Positions 24,248 through 35,470 are shown, counted from the stretch's first letter. The stretch: DNA of 64,000 nt from Phytophthora sp. 'mugwort' (GCA_033558025.1 JAUCEF010000012.1:310001-374000); one strand, 5' to 3'. Program-made: numbers and translations. Notes: generated from the letters alone by a model not told the origin.

Positions 24248-24639
24248 TTAAGACTTTCGCATTTGCAACTCTTTGCTTATAAATGACATCGTGTTTCAGA
24301 GTTTAAGAGCAACTGAAATACCCAAACAAAACAGATGAGGGCTGACACTTGGAACGGGACATCACACTAACCGTCAGTAATAGCGAAAGCTCAAGCCCCA
24401 CGACAACAAATTGTACCATGACTCATAGTCCATGAGTGGCTGACTGATACACGTAGTAGACTGGATGGGCGCGTTGAAGTGATCCACAATGGCGGGCCTC
24501 TTAAAATTGTTTTTGTGATTTCCCAGGAAGTGCAACTGTGACTGCTAAAGCGTCGGAGGTATCTTTTGTTGACGTCGCTTCCCCACCGCCACCAATCTGG
24601 TTCGTGATACCGGACCGTCCTGGCGCAGAAAAGGAGTCG

Positions 24640-24775
24640 AATTGAGTATGAGAACTGTTGTTCTCGTTCGGCGTCGTGACCCCAACACTGAACGCCATGT
24701 GCATCAAGGCTTCGTATGCGCACGACCGTGACAGTGCTGCTGTGTTGGGGTCTGTGATGGAGTCTACCGATCCCG
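24640..24775 (+). pseudogene. START-FYVE-like fragment
   Basis: About 45 codons, reading FGVVTPTLNAMCIKASYAHD then SAAVLGSVM, match the middle of the START region of the neighbouring gene family (compare LMFGTVNPTDDIMHVKASYVHD at 48209). Sequence upstream to about 24480 may be more of the same gene but is too decayed to align by eye. It lies only 400 bp downstream of the intact copy ending at 24247, as expected for a dead tandem duplicate. Confidence 0.75.
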
Positions 24776-25206
24776 CTCGCTTTTCATTAACAGGGTGGCA
24801 TGCCGCGTGCATTTTTAAAAAAGGTGGTGAATAGCCTTTCATTTAGGCAGGAAAACGTTATCTCCTGCTACGTTCGCCGTCGTCTTGAGACGACGTCGAC
24901 GACGCAGAGCTCTCCCAGCGCCCGAGCAACGTCGCTTTCAGCGCCGCTTTTTTTATTCGAAGGGCATTTCTACCACCTTCATGCGTCCTTCCAGTGGATA
25001 TATGGGTTTGGGTGTAAACAGTCACTCATTACAGCGACGGGATTCCATCATACTGTCTTTTGCTATCTTTTAATGCGGTTTGGGCCACTTAACTACTCGC
25101 ACTAACCCTATTCTACTGATGGGTTGATTGTGAAGCTCGGTCCACGTGACAAACGCCGTGGACGACCTCGTTCCACGACCTCCGAACAGTGATTGGCCTT
25201 AGTTCT
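24776..25206. other. unassigned spacer
   Basis: No recognisable coding sequence. A short GACG-rich palindrome lies near 24885-24905. This separates the START-FYVE fragment from the next fold-back. Confidence 0.4.
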
Positions 25207-25301
25207 GACGCTAAATTTGAGGCTGGGGAACGTGGTTGGGCCGGCCTCGCGCCCCACGCGAAGCCGGCCCACCCACGTTCCTCAGCCTCGTATTTAGCGT
25301 C
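25207..25301. repeat. fold-back palindrome with about 40-bp arms
   Basis: The arms start GACGCTAAAT on the left and end ATTTAGCGTC on the right. They share a GGAACGTGG / CCACGTTCC core and GGCCGGC / GCCGGCC near the loop. A few mismatches occur. It could be a small non-autonomous hairpin element. Confidence 0.85.
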
Positions 25302-25319
25302 ACCAACTCGGTGATATCT

Positions 25320-25960
25320 CTCTTCTTACGCTTCGGACGACGTCTTTGGGTGATGTTGCTGAAATCGGGTGACAAGGCTCAAGCCACCGGAGCCTGGTCA
25401 AGCCGTTGGACTCCAAGACGCGATAAGCGCCAAGTACCCACTCTTGAGCTCGGTTTACGCATAATCGACGGCTTCAAGCTACGGTTGCAAAAAAAACAAC
25501 TCGAGGCGTTCTGAAATTCTGATCATGTTCTACAATGGCTGGATGTACGATCACTACGTCAGTAGTGTGCTCGTATTTCGCCAGAAGGACTGGCGATTAC
25601 TTGTGCGAACAATGCCTGGCAGTATGCATGATTCTCAAATTGCCTGGTGGGGAAACGAATACGCAATGCTGGAGGCGCTTTTGCTGTAACAGGAAGGTCA
25701 GGTGGTAGCGGTCTTGGAGTTTGCAAAGACTTCCTACGGGTTTTTGCTGAAGAACGGGGAGGAAGTCGCCTTGCCTACGGCTATTGACCGGCATGTGGCA
25801 TCCCTACGACAGTCGGCAGAGTGTAGGATGCGTGTCCTGCAAGCCGAGTTTCCTCGGGTGAAGGCTCCCCTACCTAGTAAAAGAAGAACGCAAGTGCATT
25901 TTTTTTTCTACTCGATTGTGCGCTTGTTTTTTCCGATCTGAGGAACACACTAGTAGCCTC
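25320..25960 (+). pseudogene. DDE_4 (PIF/Harbinger-like) transposase fragment
   Basis: The frame up to 25514 ends with LGLRIIDGFKLRLQKKQ, where IIDG carries the first catalytic Asp. After a frame change come FYNGWMYDHYVSSV (near 25545), MPGSMHDSQIAWWGNEY (second acidic residue, near 25615) and LPTAIDRHVASLRQSAECRM (near 25800). The same landmarks (YNGW, GSxHD, SLRQxAE) recur in the relics at 30420 and 39424, so all three are one transposase class, though different copies. N- and C-termini are missing. Confidence 0.75.
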
Positions 25961-25999
25961 AACAAGATCTTGTCAAGGTTCTACGCTAAGAGCATTGAC

Positions 26000-26450
26000 A
26001 GAACCGCTACTGAAATGTTTGACCACTAACCTACTCGCGAGGTCTAAATGTCCCTCCTACCACTTGTACCATCATCTGTATGGACTGCTCATGGCGGCGT
26101 TCCGCCTTATCACGGCGCGTGCGGTCCTCTTGCTCGCGCAGTCGGCGTTCCTCTTCGCGGCGTTAGCACCCGTTCACTTGTCTCTGGGGTATCTGCATCC
26201 GAATCAGCTCTACGATGTCCTCATCTCCGGTTTTGCTGGCGAAGCCTTCTGGCGGACAACAAGAGGCGATGGCCCTATCAGGCGCACTTTGTAGCACTCA
26301 GTCTTGGTCGTGGCGTGGTCAATAGTATAGGGGTGTGGAGGCGCTCACCAGGACCGCGAACTGCATGAAGCGCTTGACCATCATTGTTAAAGCGGTTAGG
26401 ACGGCCAACGGTGGTGTCAGGGCTTGAGCTTCATCCTCATCTTGAGTGCA
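26000..26450 (-). other. coiled-coil-like relic, possibly a transposon accessory protein
   Basis: On the minus strand a degenerate frame contains DEDIVELIRMQIPQRQ followed, after a stop, by a charged helical run (RREEERRLREQEDRTRRDKA). Such Arg/Glu-rich tails are common in the accessory proteins of oomycete Harbinger-like elements (inference). It lies next to the DDE_4 fragment at 25320-25960 in the opposite orientation, which fits that idea. No intact frame exists. Confidence 0.4.
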
Positions 26451-26499
26451 CCAGTTTACCGATTTTTGTTGTGTCATGTCGTAGCATTCTCTAATGTCA

Positions 26500-28610
26500 G
26501 TATGCTACGTCGGGAGACGCACGCGCTTCGCGGTGCGCACAACATGTGAACATTTCGGGTTCCCGGTAGGAATCAGCATGTGGGCTGATGCTTGGTCGTC
26601 AACCCAGAGCATGTTCTTGCGCTGCTGTTCTGGTGATATTTCCACTGCTGCCAACACATCGCAAGATTTCGGATCCTTCAAGTCGACCCGATGCTCGATG
26701 TCGCGTTCCTCGGGCAAACTTCGGGAAGTTCCGGGTGGAACCTTCTGTCCATATACTCCAAAAGTAGCTGGAACGCCGGGTTTTCACGGAAAAAGTCCCA
26801 GTCCGTCTCCAAATACCGCTCTGCTTTCGCTGTTCCGACGCTATCGGGTTGGTCCCACTGTTGCAATGATCGAGCAACTTGCTTGATCGTCTCATTCGAC
26901 AGAACAATCATGAAGCCAGTTTCAGCGATTGACTTGGTTTTGATTCAGGAACATTCGCAATTTCTTTCGCGTGCTGTAATCGGTCTCCACACCAGTCTCT
27001 TCAACAACACCATTGTGAAAATCTTCTCTACAAGGATGTTTTCCCCTGTGTAATGCTGCTCCTGCAATATCCTCGCGTTGTGGCGACTCCACGTCGCACT
27101 CCTATACAAAACCCTTGCCGGTTGACGAGTCTTATTGCTGTCCACCGACATCACTTGAGGTCTAATTCTGCACTGTGTCGCGATCTGGGGCATCTACAAA
27201 CATCGCATCCATTCCAACGCGGCGCCTCGACAGGAATCGAGTTTATTTCGCCGACAGGCCTTTCGCCTTGACAGATCTCCGAACCCCCGAAGCAATCACC
27301 GGCACGCCTTCCTCGATCCATCGACAGGGGGCACTTGGTCGCTTCCAGTGCAGAGTCTTCACACTAGTTCCTTCAATTTCGACCTCTCCAGTCGATTTGG
27401 AGTTCGCGTCCGCGAAGGATTGGATTCCAAGGATGCATTCAAATTCGTCGGGTATCGCGAAGATACGGTAACACACGTATACACCTGGTCTAGCCCCGAC
27501 ACTTCGATTTCGAGAGGCAGAACTTTCAGCTCCGCTTCCACAATTTGGTTGCCGCCAAGCTTGAGGTGGATGTTCTTGTCACCAAACTTCTGGTGCTCCG
27601 CGACCCAGCGGTTTCACACGTATATCGTTGTCGCTCCGCAGTCCAGCAACATCTTTCGCGTCGGAATGGTTTCATCCGCGCGTATATCTCCAGACACGGA
27701 GAACAGCGGCCGAGACTTGTAAACAGAGGGTTTTCGCACAAAATGTTGAGGCTGATACTCTCATACTTAAGCGTTCTGCTTACACGCTCGGCCACGCCAG
27801 GACCCTCTTCCACTGACGTGGTTGCTCGTTTCCCTGCTTGCATGGTACCTTCTTCCAGGCGAAGCTGTTGGCCTTGATATGCCCTGGCTGAAAATCGTAT
27901 TTGCTTCTTGCAATAGAAGCAAATACGATTTTTCAGTACGCTTGTTGTCCGACTTCAGTTTGAAACGGCCCATCCCGCGAAACGGCTTCCCCCTTGAAGG
28001 GTTGTCATAGGTTTTTGGACTGGCCAGCCGAAGACGATATCTTGTTTGATCTGAAAGACGATTGCGTACTTAGTCGCCGAAGCAAGTCACCTAGTACTTG
28101 ACCGCTAACGCCATAGTGTCGCTCAGCGTCTCGGGTTCTCTGTATCGACGTGTGTGAGGTCTGAGACCGTTCGCATAGCACAGCAACTGGTCGAGCGTGC
28201 TCATGGCTTCCACGCGGAAGATGAGAGCCGAATATTCGCCATTGTACGGCTCGATGTCCGCTGTCTGCTTGAGTTGCTGGTGCTTCTCGATCAGCACGGC
28301 CTGGTAGTTCGACGCCTCGAAGTGTTGGAACACATGCTTGCAGAAAATCCCCCACGTGTTCTCCTCGCTCCTCATCGTCGAAGGCCAGTGCAGGAACCAC
28401 CCCGCGTCCGGCTCGCCATGGCCGGCCTGGCGATTCGCGGCAGTCGCGTGCTCGTGTCTTCGATCAGGATACTGTTAATGCGACTTCTCGAATTGGAACA
28501 GGCATTCGCGGACGGCCTTCTCGCGTTTGTCAGTGAACCTTGGCAGATTTCTTTTTCAGTGACGTACATTGATGTCACATAACTCTAATCGCTAACGACT
28601 TCCTATGTCC
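26500..28610 (-). pseudogene. second Ty3/gypsy relic: gag, protease, start of RT
   Basis: On the minus strand from 28610: a gag-like region with DIEPYNGEYSALIFRVEAMS and LLCYANGLRPHTRRY (28250-28130). A zinc-knuckle remnant (ICFYCKK) lies within the 42-bp palindrome at 27891-27932. A protease region follows with MLLDCGATTIYV (near 27650, aspartyl active-site position) and IPDEFECILGIQ near 27450. At about 26740-26510 comes the usual lead-in to reverse transcriptase (DIEHRVDLKDPKS, then ISPEQQRKNMLWVDD). The RT core and everything downstream are missing. Stops and frame changes are many. No LTRs were identified. Confidence 0.7.
27891..27932. repeat. 18-bp-arm perfect palindrome
   Basis: Arms 27891-27908 and 27915-27932 are perfect reverse complements around a 6-bp loop, starting AAAATCGTATTTGC. 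The site overlaps the gag zinc-knuckle codons of the gypsy relic, so the palindrome replaced part of a coding region. Confidence 0.9.
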
Positions 28611-28626
28611 GTTCCGTAGGGTGCCT

Positions 28627-29154
28627 TTAAATCACCCTCCAGCTTCGCCCCTGCTGCGACCTAATAGCCATCGCCCGGGCTGTTGCCGATCCCAAGGCAC
28701 GGCAACTGTGGCTTCTGATGCGTCCACGTCCGTTTTGTTCAGCGTCCAATGCCCAATACCCCCCCCCCTGCGAGTCTGACCAAAGTGATTCATCTCTTGC
28801 CAGCAGCGTGGGGTCTAACTTTAGTTGTGTGCTCTTGTTCGAAGCCATGGCCTGGTTCGCGAGCAAGTCTGCCATCTTGGTATGTGCACGTAGGTGATGT
28901 TGCCACGTTGCACCTTGACTCCTGCCAACTGTCGGCGGCATCCCCAGTATAGCGGCGTCAAGCGCGCTGCTTTCCGTGGCTTTTCTGTGGACTGCTGTTG
29001 AATGATCGTACGCTGTGTCGAATCTTGGCAGATTAGTGGGCACTCGCATGCGATCCGCCATGGCTTGGTTGAGCCGGTCAATCTTGTCTCGTAGCTGGCG
29101 ATGGCGGCATGGACCCTTTCTGGTCAGGTTGCTTGAATCAAAAAGTGCCACCAA
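28627..29154 (-). pseudogene. LINE-type retrotransposon 3' fragment (RNase H)
   Basis: The minus-strand frame contains WQHHLRAHTKMADLLANQAM (near 28870). This is the typical end of the RNase H domain carried by some oomycete LINE-like elements (H and D of the MADLLAN block). Upstream in another frame is LTPLYWGCRRQLAGVKVQ. The tail has no clear further domain. A C-run (28759-28768) lies within. The reverse transcriptase is absent. A related but different tail is at 63600-64000. Confidence 0.6.
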
Positions 29155-29639
29155 TGTATCTTTAGCCGATGCTTAAGGGGGGGGGGGTAAAAACAAGAAG
29201 TGTCGCCCCCCAGTTCAGGTGGATAGATGCTTCTAGAAGCCTCCACAGCCACCTTACATCTGCATGTCTTATTAATACTATATCATAATGAACCTAAGTC
29301 GGTTGACTACCTATCCGGATTGGCTACACGCTTTCCAATCCCGATACACCCCACCACCCCTGTCGACCATGATATTTTCACCGCTAGTGTCTATCATGGG
29401 CTGCCAGACCTTCACCAACCGATCCAGACCGTGGCGGCATTGACCGCCAGGACAGCGAGGACGTGCACCTGCGCGAAGGAGAAAGCAACATTTGAGTTAG
29501 TATGGCGATTTGGACTCTAAGGAATACGAACTGCATTTAATTGTGTCTAGCTACTCGAGCTGATCATTGTTTTGGATTCTCATCGCGCAGCGATGTTTCT
29601 ATATATCCACATTATTGAAACATTTTAAATCGACAATTT
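29155..29639. other. unassigned stretch
   Basis: It contains a G11 run (29177-29187) and a 97-codon + strand frame (29227-29520) without recognisable domain. Nothing else is supported. Confidence 0.4.
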
Positions 29640-29885
29640 CGATCCCCTGTTGTGTGGTGCCGCGTCACCACATCCAAAACCAGTTGAGAATACAAAGGAA
29701 AAACCAAGTTCGAGTGCCGCTGATTCCATCGTTTAGCAAGTCGAAGCAAGGCTCGATGAGGTTAAGTTGAGGACAGTAGGGTGGTATCAAGCACCGCACG
29801 CATGGACCACTTCCTGTAGTTCAGGATACACATGGATTCTTACGTTATCTATAATCATAATTAATTGAGGACGAGGCATGGTTGA
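29640..29885 (-). pseudogene. Tc1/mariner-type (DDE_3) transposase fragment
   Basis: The minus strand reads LIMIIDNVRIHVYPELQEVV (29875-29815), the block with the second catalytic Asp, and then, after one frame change, IPPYCPQLNLIEPCF. The latter matches the PPYSPxLNPIE signature that holds the third acidic residue of Tc1/mariner and IS630-like enzymes. The N-terminal helix-turn-helix and the ends of the element were not found. Confidence 0.75.
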
Positions 29886-30419
29886 GATGCATCGTGAAGC
29901 CTTCCTTACCCATTCCGGATAAAACTGGGAAACTGGCTACGCATAGCGTCTCCGAAAGAGGGGGATCACATAAACCGACCAAACGAAGAAGAGCGGCTGC
30001 GAGCGCGCGTAGCCATCGCAACCCGCGGTATTTGTGGACGGGCTCTGCGCCGAACTTCCAGTGAGCTGAGCTCTGGAGGGGGCCGAACTTAGATTCTTTT
30101 CATCGCAGGCGTGCAGCGTCTGCCTTGCGTAACAAAGCCCACCGCGATGTCATCGGTCCGCGGGAGTGCTAGGATAAAGTAAGATGTGAGACATTTAATA
30201 CAAAACTACAGTGTAAATCAGAAATGTGACGAGGCTAGACGGGTGCAGCCCAATACAAAGGTAAGTTTAAGCCAAAAATGCCACATGGTAAGAAAGTGGA
30301 GCGATTCCCGTAGTCGTTTGGCAGGAATAAATCCTACTTTGGGGAACCGTCGTAAATTTTGGAATGTCGTCGGCCACCTGCGGTCACTTGGAAAAGAGCT
30401 CAATCCAGATCCCGCATTA
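29886..30419. other. unassigned stretch
   Basis: Short frames only (for example 29882-30064 and 30186-30422 on the + strand), without family motifs. It may include more of the Tc1/mariner relic or the 5' flank of the next element. Confidence 0.35.
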
Positions 30420-31730
30420 TGAGTGCCGGTGGGGGTGACAGCACGGTGCTCGTGCTCGCACTGGCCCCTCAAGGCGTTGAACAGAAGAAGAAGCGCCAGC
30501 GCGGGCCCAAGTACCTAACCAGAGCTGACCTCAACCCTGACCCACGCATTGGGACGGCCTGAGAGGCAATCTACAGCGTTGGAAACGACAAGGCTTTCAT
30601 CAAAACGACTGGCTTCGACGTCCTCATTCCACTTCATGCTAGAGCGCTTTGAACCGAGGTGCGTTTGATACTAGTGATAACGCTAGAAGATATGTGTCTG
30701 ACCGTGCTAATTTATTCAGGTGGTGCTCCACGTCGATACTGAGACCAGACGATGAAGACGACGGCAAGCGAGACCAAAACGACGCTCGCTTTCAGCAACT
30801 GCAGCTCTTTCCCTCGTTCTCCACTATCTCTACTCATCGATACCCGAGCATTCACTGCAGCAGATTTTTGCCTTGGCGCCTTCGGTGTGCTCTCGTTGCA
30901 GAACCTCGATGAAGTGTTGCAGGCAATGCGCGAGGCGACAATTCGCTGGCCCGAGGACCAGAGAGACTTTGCTGACTACGCTGAGATGATAAACCTTCGC
31001 CACCCGCTGCTGGAAAAGGGGTTCTACTTTGTGGATGGACTCAGCATACCGGTGGCGACTTCCAATGATGAGAACATCCAGGACGCATACTACAATGGAT
31101 GGGCCTGCAACCACTATTGCTCAAGTGTAACGGTTTTTGATCCAGATGGATGTCTAATCTTGTGCAGCCTTAACGCTCCTGGAAGTTGGCATGATGCTGC
31201 GGTTGCTCGCCAGCTGTACGATAAACGCCTGCGTCGTACACCCGACGGATATTACGCTATTGCTGACACAGCCATCTCTCCCAACGAATCGCGAATGAAA
31301 GGTCGGATAAAGACGCCATTGAAGAATAACTCAAGTGTTGTGCGTCACCTCCAACAGACTGGAAGAATTTCGGAGTACCGGTACCTGCTGCGGTTCAATG
31401 TTCAGCTAGTTTCATTTCGCCAAGCTGCTGCATGGGGCATGCGAGCGCTCCAGTGGTGTTTTGCACGTCTTAAGTGCCACTTCCTGCTGATGATCACAAA
31501 CACAAGCTTGTTATTCTCAAGATCTGCATGCGCCTGCACCAAGTTCGCACTCGATGCGTTGGGATTAACCAGATTCGCACCGTATATGAAAAAATCTGGC
31601 GTGGCGATGACCACACCGGTGTGATGGTCTACGACGATTTTGCTCGGATGATGTTTCGAGAAATCGAGAACAGCGATCGCATACCGAATAAGAGATATCA
31701 TAACGCGCGGAGATATCATAACACACAGTA
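30420..31730 (+). pseudogene. DDE_4 (PIF/Harbinger-like) transposase, nearly complete relic
   Basis: The longest frame (30752-31624, 290 codons) contains FYFVDGLSIPVAT (first Asp), QDAYYNGWACNHYCSS, LCSLNAPGSWHDAAVA (second acidic residue), TPDGYYAIADTAI and VSFRQAAAWGMRALQWCFAR. These appear in the order of DDE_4 nucleases. An upstream lysine-rich piece (30422-30560) and a frame change near 30720-30850 replace the expected N-terminal helical domain. The C-terminal part shifts frame near 31530-31600. It is the best preserved of three related relics in the window and may be the partner of the accessory gene at 34000-35470. Confidence 0.75.
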
Positions 31731-31818
31731 AAATTGGCCAATCAGGACGCGCTGGCCCAATAGCATCGAAGACGAGGTATCATAACGCCCGCTGACCCAA
31801 CGCGCGATATCATAACGC
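31693..31818 (+). repeat. four spaced GATATCATAACGC repeats
   Basis: Copies at 31693-31705, 31712-31724, 31776-31788 and 31806-31818 share the 13-mer with at most one change each. A related GATATCGTAAT lies near 33450, just past the pogo-like gene. They may be transposase binding repeats at the end of the pogo-like or the DDE_4 element. Confidence 0.75.
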
Positions 31819-31882
31819 ACCCTACGGTGATAGCCAACCATTATGGTGGCATCCGCCTATAGCGCTCAATTCCATTGCCAAT

Positions 31883-33444
31883 AATGGCTCGAACAGGACG
31901 CACCCGACTGTCTGGAAGCGGCTCTAGGCCGCGGCAATACAAGCGGGTGGCCGTTACCTACTAGTTCAAGCTACGCGTTATCCAGTTCCTTGACGAGAAA
32001 GCCTATGGACGTCGTCATCGCTCAATTATTTCCTGGCCTCCCCCCCCCCCCCCCCCCCCCCAACGAAGTTCATGACAAGAGGCGGCTTTGCTACACGTGG
32101 AAGGATTCCAGGGACATGATTGAGGCAAAGTGCAGTGGCGGCGCGCAGCTTCACTGTCGAGACATGAGCCCCCGCGTGGGCTCGACGTTGACACCCGCGT
32201 CGGAAGAGCAGCTCGTCCGCTGGGTGAACGAGCTACGCGCTGATGGGGTCCCAGTGACGGGGCTCATGCTGCGGCTGCAAGCCCAGAAGCTCTATGAAAC
32301 CTGCCGCGCGCTTCTGGGCCCTTTACGGTTTCATGGACATGACACAAACACTTCCTCCGCCGTCACCGACTATCCATTGGACGGCGCACACGAGAGGGTC
32401 AGAAGACGCCCGAGGAGCGGCCCAAGCTGCTGTTGCGTTTGGTAAGCAGGTGCGTGACAAGATGACAGCTTTGAGCGTCACAAAGGTCTTTAACGCTGAC
32501 CAAACCGGTACGTTGCTCACTTAATCTGATATTTGTATATGCTGTCATCTAATCTGTGACTGATCTTTAGCGGTGAACTACGAGTTCGTTTCGGCGACCA
32601 GAGTGGCCGCTAGAGGTGCGAAGACCGTCTGGGTGAAGTGCGCGGGCAACACGAAAGAGCGCATCACTGTGATGCTTCTTGGGGACAGTGAAGGCAACAA
32701 GCTTGACCTTCATCGTCTTCAAGACGCGGCGATCCACCAGGGCTGAGACGGCAGTGTAGAATGCGGCCGTGCGACACGGCTTTGGCCGCCATCTCTGGGG
32801 TGACCTGGGACCGCTTCAGGACGGGGTGCAGCCGCATGGTAACGCGGCCGGGTGGTGGAACAGCGAGCTGTCTATTCAGTTCCTGTATTATCACTTCGGG
32901 AAACGTGCAAACATGCACGAACCTGTCGTCTTACTCTGGGACGAGTTCTCGGGCCACTGGCGCGAGGACGTCATCATCTTTTCCCGCCTTCTCAACGTCG
33001 AGCTCGTGCGTGTCCCACATGGCTACACGTACACATGTCAGCCCGCCGATATTGCATGGAGCCGGCCGCCGAAAGATTACCTGCGCAAGCAATGGGTCCA
33101 CTTCCTCCTTGCTCAGGTTCGTGCTGCTGGACCCGGCATGGCGTTCAAGATGTTGCCGCCAAAGCGCGCTGGCGTCATCCGCTGGGTCAAGAGCGCGTGG
33201 GCGGCGCTGTCAGTGTCGACAATCATCGGTGGCTTCAGGAAGACACAGCATCTCCCTGCTCTCCGGGCCCACTGACGTCAGAATCCCCAGCCGTACAGTT
33301 GAAGCGCGTCAGCAAGACTGGAGCTCCCTCGTGCAGCTCCTTCGTGCAAGCGCCATTCCAACGGACTCGGTCGACGCAGCGAAGGACATCGACGTTGTGT
33401 GCGCGGAAGAAGACGACGAGCCAATGCTGGAGGCGGAGGTGTAG
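31883..33444 (+). pseudogene. pogo-like transposase with one intron, decayed
   Basis: The start MARTGRTRLSG at 31883 leads into a CENP-B-type helical region (LTPASEEQLVRWVNELRADG, near 32200). A C22 run (32040-32061) lies inside the frame. KVFNADQT carries the first catalytic Asp. A 63-bp GT-AG intron (32508-32570) then separates it from AVNYEFVSATR in good register. Later come ITVMLLGDSEGNK, VVLLWDEFSGHW (second Asp, near 32935) and YTCQPADIAWSRPPKDYLRK (third acidic block, near 33040). The acidic C-terminus reaches a stop at 33444 in a shifted frame. It is distinct in sequence from the pogo relic at 1330-2290. Terminal repeats were not fixed. Confidence 0.75.
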
Positions 33445-33474
33445 ATAGATATCGTAATCAGGAGCTGGAAATAA

Positions 33475-33537
33475 ATCACCGGGTGGAATCGAACCCCCTT
33501 CCCCCTTTCGGGCGCTTTTCTGTTAAGCTACGGTGAT
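33475..33537 (-). tRNA. tRNA-like relic (63 nt)
   Basis: Read on the minus strand, a perfect 7-bp acceptor stem (ATCACCG with CGGTGAT) encloses an A-box-like TAGCTTAACAG and a B-box GGTTCGATTCC in a T-arm with a 7-nt loop. The D arm can pair GCTT with AAGC. The middle is 8-10 nt too short for a normal anticodon arm, so no anticodon can be assigned. There is no intron. It is best read as a tRNA pseudogene or a tRNA-derived SINE head, not a working tRNA. Confidence 0.5.
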
Positions 33538-33999
33538 ACGTCTTGTGCGCCACCTACAGGAACACAACACAGGTAGTCAGCAGCTGAGGGGCGAGCGGTG
33601 GAGCGAGATGCGCAGCGTACCTTGATTGGGCGGGAGGGGAATAAGCTTCTTGACGCGGTGAATCCAGCACTGACAGTGAGTGGTGAGGGTCGGTGGGCGC
33701 GTGTCCAAACGCCTGCGCCAATCACTTGCTGTGTCCTATGCGGGACACGATTGGACAAAATGTGCTGGTGCAGTTGTCCCGTCGTGAGTAATTTTCTGAA
33801 ACCACAACCGTGCTGCAGATCAGGCGCGCGCTATGATATTTCTTATTCGGCAGCTCGATACTACCGTGTCAACAAGTGGATCACTAATGTCGAAACCTAG
33901 GCAGATTGGTTAAATTACGACTTCACTACTCCTATCGATTGTGCTGCTCTTGCGATGTTGCAACTTCTTCGTCTGCTGACACTACTACTGGAACGAATT
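33538..33999. other. unassigned stretch
   Basis: A 100-codon + strand frame (33598-33900) contains CVLCGTRLDKMCWC, a cysteine pattern that might be a zinc-finger remnant, but no family is recognisable. No other feature is supported. Confidence 0.35.
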
Positions 34000-35470
34000 G
34001 CTTGCCTTTGCGCCAGGCTTCCCCCTTCAAATCGACATTAACCCTTCATTGTTGTCACCCCCAGAATCACCGAACGAACGACGGCAAGCACGAGCTCCAC
34101 GTGAAGGCGTGTGCGCAGATGCTCCAGTCGCTCGTGTCTTCTCGCGTTCTTGCTCAATTAACTCCCAGTATCAAGCGCGTTCTGTTTCAAGTATTTCTGC
34201 CACTCAAGTATACTTTTCTTTCAAATGCTCCAGCTTCGTCTCCAGTTTTTCAGCATTCTTCCTGTCGTCGCTCACCTTCGTTTTTAGTGTATCAGCTGGA
34301 TTTGAAGGAGTCTCTCTGTGACACTCTCACAACGACCTTGAGCTTGTTCGTCGAGCTCACGCATGGCTGCATCAGCCATAGTCGTCCTGCATTTCGACGT
34401 TCTGGCAAGTTTTGACATCTTCAAGCCGGCGGAATCATTGCCTTTACCGGTGCCGGCGGTCTGACCCCGCTTCTTGCTCGATGAATTCGCCGTCGTGCGC
34501 GCTGTTGCTTCACGTTGGAGAGTCAGAGTTTGTTCTGCTGGTGGTGCTGAGACCGGTGGACGGGAGACAACGCGTCGGCGTTGTCGAGATTGTGGGGGTT
34601 GCTCGTGGCTTGACGCGAGCTCTTGACCGTTGAGCGACGTAACCGGTTGGCGCTGTGGAATCAGCTGCCCTTGACTTTTATGTAGTTGTTGAAGAGGGTG
34701 GACATGAGAAACCAAATGAGCCTGATGCTCGTCACGCAGCAGCGAACGATACCAGCCGCCGGCACTTTTCTGGTGGACAGGAATGCAGATTAGGTGCTGG
34801 AGTGCCAACGTTGTTTAGACGCAGCACGGAAGATCGGCAGCAGTGTCTGTCGTGGTCGTTGGCTGATGCTGGTGTTAGGCGATTTCATGATTTCCAGGTA
34901 GAACATGTACTCCTCGTAGCTGATGAAGTCCAGGCAGCACTTGTCCTCGTTATAGCTGATGATGACCAGTCGCACGACCTTCACTTGCCAAAGGCGCCAC
35001 GCCGAATCTCCACGCGTGTCGCTCACCATAGATTCAGCACTTAGTGACAGTGAGAACGTTACAGCAACTTCACGCTCAGTCGGCTCGTGTTGACTCGTGC
35101 TGCCTTCGGACTCACCAGCCAACGCCGAGCACGATGCCGAGGCTGACGCGTCGTCAATTTCCCATGGTCGCCTTGTGCACCACCCTATGAAGCACTTCCA
35201 TCACCACTGTGCTCGCCATCATCGACGTTTCCATTATGCTCAACGCGCTCCCAAATTGTTCGCTGGATGCGACGAGCCTCACGTACGGACACAGGACAGC
35301 TTGGGTCTCCACTTGGCTTGGCACAGTTCAACAGCGCTTCGAACTTCGTCTTGATCGAGGTGAGATCACGCAACGCTCAACCATTTTGTTCGGCGTAGAT
35401 TTGATAGTTCTCAAGAACAAGTTCCTACTCGTTCGCCCCAGTTGGCAAAACCATCTCGATTTTGGCTAGG
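34000..35470 (-). pseudogene. Myb/SANT-like accessory protein of a Harbinger-like element, relic
   Basis: On the minus strand, from about 35373, a frame reads RDLTSIKTKFEALLNCAKPS, then GDPSCPVSVREARRIQRTI. This pattern recurs in accessory proteins of oomycete DDE_4 transposons (a basic helical domain followed by an acidic linker). An acidic stretch (DDGEHSGDGSAS), a Gln/Pro-rich linker (34800-34500) and a charged helical tail ending near 34030 follow in shifting frames. Frame changes are numerous. It faces the DDE_4 relic at 30420-31730 across the pogo-like gene, so the two may have been one element. Confidence 0.6.

Noticed and set aside
34284..34808. A 174-codon Gln-rich minus-strand frame as a possible secreted effector
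   Set aside because: No signal peptide or RXLR motif. It reads as the linker of the transposon accessory gene relic that spans 34000-35470.
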